NCBI GenBank assembly: GCA_903862805.1
Contig: CAIOZP010000002.1
Coordinates: 1-6,890 of the forward strand
Direction of reading: 5' to 3'
DNA from: an uncultured Fibrobacterota bacterium
Lineage (GTDB): Bacteria; Fibrobacterota; Chitinivibrionia; Chitinivibrionales; CAIOZP01
DNA length: 6,890 nucleotides
The notes under the pieces are model-generated. The model saw only the letters and a list, made by a program, of their open reading frames with translations. It did not search any database and had not been told where the DNA came from. A program made the position numbers and the translations under genes. Positions 1 through 5,270 of the stretch are shown piece by piece. Every line of letters starts with the position of its first letter. Position 1 is the stretch's first letter.

Positions 1-1178
1 CCAGCTGGAATCCGATTGACAGATCGGGAGTCTGGCGTTACCGCGAATTTCTTCCGGCGTTCGCCCCATTCGATACGGTCGTGACCATGCCCGAAGGTAA
101 CACCACGATTTACGACATGCCGATAAGTGCTGCCTGGGCTGGCATGAAACAGCTTCTTTGCAAACATCAGGGACAAAATCCGACCGGCTCGTTCAAAGAC
201 AACGGAATGACAACCGCAGTGTCGATGGCAAAAAAACTTGGCGCGCGTGTTGTCGCATGTGCAAGCACCGGCAACACCTCGGCATCGATGGCGGCCTACG
301 CAGCACGGGCCGGAATTAAGAGCGTCGTGTTCATTCCCGAAGGTCAGATCGCTTATGGAAAACTTTCGCAGGCGCTCGACTACGGTGCGCTCACGATTCA
401 GATTCAGGGCGACTTCGACGAAGCCATGCGCATCGTCGAAGAGATCTCGGTAAAAGGCGGAATCTATCTGCTCAACTCGATCAATCCGTATCGGATCGAG
501 GGTCAGAAGACGATCATGATCGAGATGCTGCATCAGCTCGGCTGGGAAGCGCCCGACTGGGTTGTTGTTCCGGGCGGAAACCTCGGCAACAGCGGTAGCT
601 TCGGCAAGGCTTTCGAAGAGCTCAAGCGTTCCGGATTTATAAACAAAGTTCCAAAGGTTGCGGTGATTCAGGCAGCTGGTGCCAATCCGCTTTACAGCGC
701 ATGGTGCAAAGGCGAAATGAAACTCGCATCTGTCAATGCACACACCCGCGCAACTGCGATCAAGATCGGCAATCCGGTGAGTTTCGACAAGGCATGGTAC
801 ACGGTGGAATCGACCGGCGGAACTGTTGAGCAGGTCAGCGAGGCCGAGATTGCAATTGCAAAGAGCCGCATAGGCGCAGACGGTGTTGGCAGCGAGCCAG
901 CATCAGCCACGACCGTCGCAGGCGTTCGTAAACTTGTCGAAGCAGGAATCATCAAGTCCGACGAAAAAGTGGTTTGCATTTTGACTGGCCATGTGCTGAA
1001 AGATTCGGACTACACGGTCGAGTTTCACACTGATCAGCTCTACGAAGATGTCAAGCGCACGACGAATCTCAGTGGCACAGGAATCATCCGCACCGATGGC
1101 TTTGCGAATCATCCGGTACAGCTTCCGGCAGACGGTGAAAAAATCCTTTCGTACATCGACGGATGGCTCGCAGAATGA
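1..1178 (+). CDS. thrC: Threonine synthase, 5'-partial
   Basis: PLP-dependent cytosolic enzyme converting O-phospho-L-homoserine to L-threonine and phosphate, the last step of threonine synthesis. The frame is open from the left edge (first whole codon at base 3) and begins SWNPIDRSGVWRYREFLPAF, typical conserved N-terminal threonine synthase sequence. The true start is therefore upstream, and the GTG at 81 is internal. The PLP lysine lies in NPTGSFKDNGM (Lys codon 195-197). The glycine-rich phosphate-binding loop PGGNLGNSGSFGKAF starts at 570. The C-terminal TGHVLKDSDYTV motif is also family-typical. About 391 residues are visible; an N-terminal extension of some tens of residues, possibly a small cysteine-rich segment as in related enzymes, is probably missing. 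The stop TGA (1176-1178) overlaps the next start in ATGA, so the two genes are probably translationally coupled. The function is secure; only the start is unknown. Confidence 0.96.
   Translation, partial: SWNPIDRSGVWRYREFLPAFAPFDTVVTMPEGNTTIYDMPISAAWAGMKQLLCKHQGQNPTGSFKDNGMTTAVSMAKKLGARVVACASTGNTSASMAAYAARAGIKSVVFIPEGQIAYGKLSQALDYGALTIQIQGDFDEAMRIVEEISVKGGIYLLNSINPYRIEGQKTIMIEMLHQLGWEAPDWVVVPGGNLGNSGSFGKAFEELKRSGFINKVPKVAVIQAAGANPLYSAWCKGEMKLASVNAHTRATAIKIGNPVSFDKAWYTVESTGGTVEQVSEAEIAIAKSRIGADGVGSEPASATTVAGVRKLVEAGIIKSDEKVVCILTGHVLKDSDYTVEFHTDQLYEDVKRTTNLSGTGIIRTDGFANHPVQLPADGEKILSYIDGWLAE
1175..1178 (+). promoter_or_regulatory. ATGA stop/start overlap, thrC to apgM-like gene
   Basis: The thrC stop TGA and the ATG of the downstream metalloenzyme share four bases. 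Only a weak purine stretch (GGATGG, 1161-1166) precedes this start, so re-initiation by ribosomes finishing thrC is the likely mode of translation. That would keep the two products balanced. The overlap is seen directly; coupling is inferred. Confidence 0.75.
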
Positions 1179-2371
1179 AGTATGTGATGCTCGTTGGAGA
1201 TGGCATGGCCGACGAGCCGCAGGCGGCTCTTGCTGGCCGCACGCCGGTCGAAGCCGCAAGCACGCCGAACATGGATCGTATTTCGCGCGAAGGTGCAACC
1301 GGTCTTGTGCGCACGGTTCCCGATGGCTTCGAGCCAGGCAGCGATGTCGCGAATATGTCTTTGCTTGGATTCGATCCATCGCTGTTTTACTCCGGTCGCG
1401 CACCTCTTGAGGCCGCGAGTCTTGGCGTAGAACTTCCCGCCGGAGCCGTTGCTTTCCGGTGTAATCTCGTGAGCATCCGCGATGGAATCATGCACGATTA
1501 TTCATCGGGCCACATCGACACCGAAACCTCGCATAAAATTGTAGCCGACCTCAAAAAGGTTCTCGATAGCGACAGCGTGACACTGTATCCGGGCGTGAGC
1601 TATCGGCATCTGCTTGTTATAAAAAATTTTCCGGATGGAAAACTTCATTGCACGCCGCCGCACGATCTGAGCGACAAGCCTGTTGCTCCGCATGTTCCAA
1701 GTGGTGCGGGTGTTGACATCTTGCGAGTGCTTTGCGACAAGGCACGGCCTGTGCTTGCGGCGTGTTCCGCAAATTGCGACCGCGCTGCCGAAGGCAAAAC
1801 AGCCGTCACCGACATCTGGCTTTGGGGTCAGGGCGGAAGCAGAAAATTTCCTTCACTGACCGAACGCTTCGGCAAAACCGGCGCGGTTATTTCGGCAGTC
1901 GATCTTGTGCGCGGACTCGGCAGACTCGCGGGTCTTGAGGTAATAAAAGTTCCGGGCGCCACCGGTTATCTTGGCACCAACTACGCCGGAAAAGTTGCGG
2001 CTTGCGAAAGCGCGCTTGACAAATGCGACTTTGTTTATTTGCATGTAGAAGCTCCCGACGAAACCTCGCACGAAGGTGATCTCGCGAAAAAACTTCAGGC
2101 GATAGAAGAGTTCGATGCCAATGTTGTCGGACCGGTTTTGAAAATGCAGACTCGCGTTGACAACATGCGAATCATTGTTCTTCCCGATCATCCGACTTTC
2201 ATAAGAACCAAGACTCACGATGCCTCGCCGGTTCCTTTTGCTGTTTGCGGCGAAGGGATTTCCAATGCGTCGGGGCTTGCATATTCCGAGGCGAATGCGC
2301 GTTCAACCGGCACTTCGCCTTTGACCGGTGCCGAGCTGTTCTCGCAGTTCATTACCGGAAATTTTTCATGA
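1175..2371 (+). CDS. apgM: ApgM-like metalloenzyme, probable homoserine kinase
   Basis: Alkaline-phosphatase-superfamily protein of the archaeal-type cofactor-independent phosphoglycerate mutase family, 398 residues from the chosen ATG at 1175 (MKYVMLVGDGMAD). An in-frame ATG at 1163 would add only MARR, so the start overlapping the thrC stop is preferred. All seven expected bimetal-site residues are present: Asp9 in GDGMAD, the phospho-acceptor Ser56 in GSDVANMSLLG, Asp295 and His299 in APDETSH, Asp338-His339 in LPDHP, and His348 in THDASPVPF. The family contains true phosphoglycerate mutases and a close subgroup (TIGR02535, 'proposed homoserine kinase') found beside threonine genes in genomes lacking the GHMP kinase ThrB. 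The four-base overlap with thrC favours homoserine kinase here. Sequence motifs alone do not separate the two activities. The stop overlaps the next gene in ATGA. Confidence 0.88.
   Translation: MKYVMLVGDGMADEPQAALAGRTPVEAASTPNMDRISREGATGLVRTVPDGFEPGSDVANMSLLGFDPSLFYSGRAPLEAASLGVELPAGAVAFRCNLVSIRDGIMHDYSSGHIDTETSHKIVADLKKVLDSDSVTLYPGVSYRHLLVIKNFPDGKLHCTPPHDLSDKPVAPHVPSGAGVDILRVLCDKARPVLAACSANCDRAAEGKTAVTDIWLWGQGGSRKFPSLTERFGKTGAVISAVDLVRGLGRLAGLEVIKVPGATGYLGTNYAGKVAACESALDKCDFVYLHVEAPDETSHEGDLAKKLQAIEEFDANVVGPVLKMQTRVDNMRIIVLPDHPTFIRTKTHDASPVPFAVCGEGISNASGLAYSEANARSTGTSPLTGAELFSQFITGNFS
2368..2371 (+). promoter_or_regulatory. ATGA stop/start overlap, apgM-like gene to SMR transporter
   Basis: A second four-base overlap in the same operon links the metalloenzyme to the transporter. 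A modest GGAAA (2357-2361) lies six bases before the ATG, so initiation could be coupled or partly independent. The arrangement implies that the transporter is made from the same message as the threonine genes. Confidence 0.7.
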
Positions 2372-2709
2372 TCGACCTGCGCGGATTCATCTATCTCATC
2401 ATTGCTGTCTTCTCCGAAGTTGCGGCAACGGTCGCGCTAAAAATGACCGAAGGTTTCACAAAACCATTGCCGGGGATTGTGGTCGTTCTCGGATACGGAT
2501 CCGCCTTCTACTTTTTATCTCTGATGCTAAAAACCGTTCCGGTTGGAATTGCCTATGCAGTCTGGTCGGGGATCGGAATCGTGCTGACCGCAATCGTCGG
2601 CATCTTCCTGTTCCGCGAACGCCTCGACATCTGGGCAATTGTTGGAATGTCGCTCATCATTGCCGGGATTGTCGTGATGAATGTTTTGTCAAAAACTGCG
2701 GCTCATTGA
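2368..2709 (+). CDS. SMR-family efflux transporter, EmrE/Qac type
   Basis: Small inner-membrane protein of 113 residues with four hydrophobic helices (about residues 4-24, 35-54, 60-80 and 87-107), the normal size of a small multidrug resistance transporter that exchanges protons for cationic or aromatic compounds as a dimer. It aligns with E. coli EmrE at a constant offset of three: Glu17 matches the essential Glu14, Tyr43 matches Tyr40, and Trp66 in AYAVWSGIGIVL matches Trp63. The C-terminus NVLSKTAAH resembles EmrE's NLLSRSTPH. The residue three after the central Glu is Ala, not the Trp expected of guanidinium exporters (Gdx/SugE), so a Qac-type member is more likely. The start ATG at 2368 overlaps the preceding stop; the frame is open further upstream, but that stretch is apgM coding sequence. 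The substrate is unknown, and its position behind threonine genes does not establish a link. Confidence 0.92.
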   Translation: MIDLRGFIYLIIAVFSEVAATVALKMTEGFTKPLPGIVVVLGYGSAFYFLSLMLKTVPVGIAYAVWSGIGIVLTAIVGIFLFRERLDIWAIVGMSLIIAGIVVMNVLSKTAAH

Positions 2710-2724
2710 AAAGAATTTTCAGAC

Positions 2725-2730
2725 AGGAAA
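2725..2730 (+). promoter_or_regulatory. Ribosome binding site of the M29 aminopeptidase
   Basis: AGGAAA lies four bases before the ATG at 2735, in the 25-base gap after the transporter. It decides the start in favour of 2735 over the longer in-frame option at 2681. The spacing is slightly short but usable. Confidence 0.65.
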
Positions 2731-2734
2731 TATC

Positions 2735-3964
2735 ATGAACCAGACCCAACTCGAAAACTACGCCAAACTGATCGTCCACTACGGAGTCAATATCCGCGAA
2801 GGTCAGCCGCTGGTCATTTCGTCGCCGATCGAGTGCGCGCCTTTTGCCCGCATAGTTGCCGCTGAAGCGTATCGTGTTGGTGCCAGTGATGTGACATTGA
2901 ATTGGAATGATGAGCTTTTCACGAAGCTCCGGTTTGACCTTGCGCCAGACAAGATCTTCGATGAATTTCCGGCGTGGCATCAGTCGATGTATAACGACAA
3001 TATCCGCGCTGGTGCAGCATTTGTTGGTATCTCGGCATCGGATCCGGAGCTGCTCAAAGGTGTTCCGACTGAAAAGGTCGCACGCGCCCAAAAGGCCCGC
3101 AAGATTGCCTTGCACGAATATTTCGAGGCTGCGATGGGCAACAAGAACGCTTGGTGCGTTGTTTCCGTTCCGACCGTTTCATGGGCGAAAAAAGTATTCC
3201 CTGATTGTAAAGCAGACGAGGCAGTCGAAAGACTTTGGGATGTGATTCTCAAGTCGGTTCGCGCCGATCTCGCCGATCCGCTTGGCGCCTGGGACATCCA
3301 CAAAAAAACGCTCAAGCACCGCACCGATTTTCTTAATGCAAAACATTTCGCAAAGCTTCGTTATAAAAACAGTATTGGGACAGATGTGACGGTCGAGCTT
3401 CCGCCCAAACACATTTGGCAGTGCGGCGGCGAGCGCACTGTTGCCGGACGCGAGTTCATTGCAAACATGCCGACCGAAGAGGTCTTTACTTTGCCAAGTC
3501 GCAACGGAGTGAACGGCAAAATCGTCTCGGCGCTTCCGCTCAACTACAACGGGAATCTCATCGAAAATTTCTGCTTGACAATAGAGAATGGCCGCGTGAT
3601 CGACTATTCAGCCGAGAAGGGCTACGAGACGCTCAAGAGCCTGCTTGCGACCGACGAAGGTTCACTCTATCTTGGCGAGGTCGCACTTGTTCCATACGAT
3701 TCACCGATCCGTAATACTGGAATACTTTTCTTCAATACACTCTTTGATGAAAACGCAGCTTGTCATTTCGCGTTCGGCAAGGCTTATCCGACCTGCCTCG
3801 AAGGTGGAACCGATTTGACAAAAGAGGCATTGGCCGCAGCCGGAGCAAACGATTCACTCACGCACGAAGACTTCATGGTCGGAACAATCGACCTTGACAT
3901 AAGGGGAATCACCGCGGATGGCGAAGAAGTTCCCGTCTTTACAAACGGGAATTTTGCTTTTTGA
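2735..3964 (+). CDS. M29-family metallo-aminopeptidase (AmpS/PepS/aminopeptidase T type)
   Basis: Cytosolic metallo-exopeptidase that removes N-terminal residues from peptides; 409 residues, matching the family's usual length of about 410. The ligands expected of M29 enzymes are all visible with family spacing: Glu249 in NMPTEEVF, Glu315 in GEVALVPYDSPI, His344 in CHFAFGKAY, and His377 and Asp379 in THEDFMVG. Tyr351 matches the catalytic tyrosine. The N-terminal half (YAKLIVHYGVNIREGQPLVI) is also typical. The ATG at 2735 is chosen because AGGAAA lies four bases before it and the family's N-terminus begins there; an earlier in-frame ATG at 2681 lies inside the transporter gene. It follows the transporter by 25 bases and precedes miaB by 21, so it is probably co-transcribed, most likely for peptide turnover. 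No signal peptide is seen. Confidence 0.93.
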   Translation: MNQTQLENYAKLIVHYGVNIREGQPLVISSPIECAPFARIVAAEAYRVGASDVTLNWNDELFTKLRFDLAPDKIFDEFPAWHQSMYNDNIRAGAAFVGISASDPELLKGVPTEKVARAQKARKIALHEYFEAAMGNKNAWCVVSVPTVSWAKKVFPDCKADEAVERLWDVILKSVRADLADPLGAWDIHKKTLKHRTDFLNAKHFAKLRYKNSIGTDVTVELPPKHIWQCGGERTVAGREFIANMPTEEVFTLPSRNGVNGKIVSALPLNYNGNLIENFCLTIENGRVIDYSAEKGYETLKSLLATDEGSLYLGEVALVPYDSPIRNTGILFFNTLFDENAACHFAFGKAYPTCLEGGTDLTKEALAAAGANDSLTHEDFMVGTIDLDIRGITADGEEVPVFTNGNFAF

Positions 3965-3970
3965 TCTGCG

Positions 3971-3977
3971 AAGGAAA
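3971..3977 (+). promoter_or_regulatory. Ribosome binding site of miaB
   Basis: AAGGAAA lies eight bases before the miaB ATG at 3986, a near-ideal spacing. It sits in the 21-base gap after the aminopeptidase stop and supports independent initiation within the shared transcript. Confidence 0.7.
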
Positions 3978-3985
3978 TTGGTGTA

Positions 3986-5254
3986 ATGCTTTTTGCATAT
4001 CTTGAAACTTACGGTTGCCAGATGAATAGCGCCGACAGCGATATGCTTTCGGGTCTGTTACAATCGCGCGGTTACGAGATTGTCGAATCGGCTGACGATG
4101 CCGACCTTGTTGTAGTCAATACCTGCTCCGTGCGTCAGCATGCTGAAGACAAAGCAAAGGGGCGCATCGCAGAATTTTCGGGGCGCAAAAAAAGGCATCC
4201 CGGCCAGCAGATCTGGGTCGTTGGCTGCATGGCCGAACGCATGGGCGACGAACTCAAAAAAGAATTACCATTGATTGACCTTGTGATCGGCGCTCAAACA
4301 ATGGAGCGCATGCCGGAGCTGATCGATGGTCTTTTGGCCGATCAGATCCATGGCGACATGAACGAAAGCCGACCACGTTCCGGTATCTCGGCGTTTCTGC
4401 CGATCATGCGAGGCTGCGACAACTTCTGCACCTATTGCATCGTGCCTCATGTGCGAGGACGCGAGCATTCGATACCGGTCAGCCAGCTTGTCGACTCGGC
4501 GAAAAAACTGATCGATGGCGGCACCATGGAGATCACGCTGCTTGGTCAGAATGTCAATTCATATCTCGACGAAACAACCGGTTTTCCGGAGCTGCTTTGC
4601 AAGTTACACGATCTCGATGGACTCAAACGTCTGCGATTTACAACGAGTCATCCAAAAGATTTATCCGACAATCTGATCGCCGCCTTTGCCGATCTGCCGA
4701 AGCTCTCTCGGCATTTGCATCTGCCGGTGCAGTCGGGAAGTTCGGCGGTACTTGACGCGATGAACCGCAAATACACCCGCGAGCACTATCTCGGTTTAAT
4801 TGACAAAGTGCGAAAAGCCGTTCCGGATATCGACATCACAACAGATGTGATGGTTGGTTTCCCTGGTGAAACCGACGACGATTACAATGCAACCGTCGAA
4901 TTGTTCCGGCGGGTGCGGTTCACAACCGCATTCATGTTTGCATACTCTCCGCGCGAAGGAACACCTGCCGCAAAATTCACGACTCAAGTTGACGAAGCGG
5001 TAAAGAAGGCGCGGCTTTCAAAACTCATTGAAGTGCAGACCGCCATAACCAAAGAACACTATGCTTCGATGATCGGCAAAACCATTTCGGTACTCTTCAC
5101 CGAACGACAGAGCCGCAAGACCGGATCGTTCATCGGCTTTTCCGATCACTTCAAAAAGGTCGCGGTAAAGTCGGATGTGAATCTTTCGGGCAGAATCGAA
5201 AACGTGAAAATCATCAGCACAACTGGAATGACACTGTCTGGCGAAATTGTCTGA
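3986..5254 (+). CDS. miaB: tRNA-2-methylthio-N6-dimethylallyladenosine synthase MiaB
   Basis: Radical-SAM methylthiotransferase that converts N6-isopentenyl-A37 to its 2-methylthio derivative in tRNAs reading codons starting with U, acting after MiaA. The protein has 422 residues, slightly short of the usual 430-450. The N-terminal UPF0004 domain carries the auxiliary iron-sulfur cluster cysteines Cys11 (ETYGCQMN), Cys47 (NTCSVR) and Cys81 (VGCMAER). The radical-SAM cluster cysteines are Cys144, Cys148 and Cys151 in MRGCDNFCTYCIVPHVRGRE, followed by the HLPVQSGS and GFPGETDDD motifs. The last 60 or so residues form the RNA-binding TRAM domain. The YGCQMN and CDNFCTYCIVP signatures favour MiaB over the relatives RimO and MtaB. 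The ATG at 3986 has AAGGAAA eight bases upstream. Tandem stops TGA TAG (5252-5257) end the gene, 16 bases from the convergent gene's stop. Confidence 0.96.
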   Translation: MLFAYLETYGCQMNSADSDMLSGLLQSRGYEIVESADDADLVVVNTCSVRQHAEDKAKGRIAEFSGRKKRHPGQQIWVVGCMAERMGDELKKELPLIDLVIGAQTMERMPELIDGLLADQIHGDMNESRPRSGISAFLPIMRGCDNFCTYCIVPHVRGREHSIPVSQLVDSAKKLIDGGTMEITLLGQNVNSYLDETTGFPELLCKLHDLDGLKRLRFTTSHPKDLSDNLIAAFADLPKLSRHLHLPVQSGSSAVLDAMNRKYTREHYLGLIDKVRKAVPDIDITTDVMVGFPGETDDDYNATVELFRRVRFTTAFMFAYSPREGTPAAKFTTQVDEAVKKARLSKLIEVQTAITKEHYASMIGKTISVLFTERQSRKTGSFIGFSDHFKKVAVKSDVNLSGRIENVKIISTTGMTLSGEIV

Positions 5255-5270
5255 TAGACATCCGTAAAAC
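5255..5270. other. Convergent intergenic junction
   Basis: Only 16 bases separate the miaB stop from the stop of the convergent LamG-TPR gene. A five-base stem with a three-base loop (5248-5260, TGTCT-GAT-AGACA) overlaps the miaB stop but has no following T-run on either strand. I therefore do not call it an intrinsic terminator. Transcripts from both sides probably run into each other or end by Rho-type termination. Confidence 0.5.

Noticed and set aside
230..236. A-runs of seven in coding sequence (also 3302-3308 and 4187-4193) as possible programmed frameshift or slippage sites
   Set aside because: Each host gene reads through in frame to its full expected length, the runs mostly encode Lys-Lys pairs, and no stimulatory hairpin is obvious.
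903..1403. A 166-codon - strand open frame across the thrC/apgM junction
   Set aside because: It is antisense to two well-identified conserved genes, and its translation is rich in Arg, Cys and His without family motifs, as expected of a shadow frame.
2245..2367. Longer in-frame start for the SMR transporter
   Set aside because: The extra 41 residues would be encoded inside the conserved apgM-like C-terminus, and EmrE-type proteins begin just before the first helix, matching the ATG at 2368.
1175..2371. Plain glycolytic phosphoglycerate mutase as the sole annotation
   Set aside because: The fold and active site fit, but the four-base overlap with threonine synthase makes the homoserine kinase subgroup more likely; it is kept as the main alternative.
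3986..5254. RimO or MtaB instead of MiaB
   Set aside because: The N-terminal YGCQMN and the MRGCDNFCTYCIVP signature are typical of MiaB.
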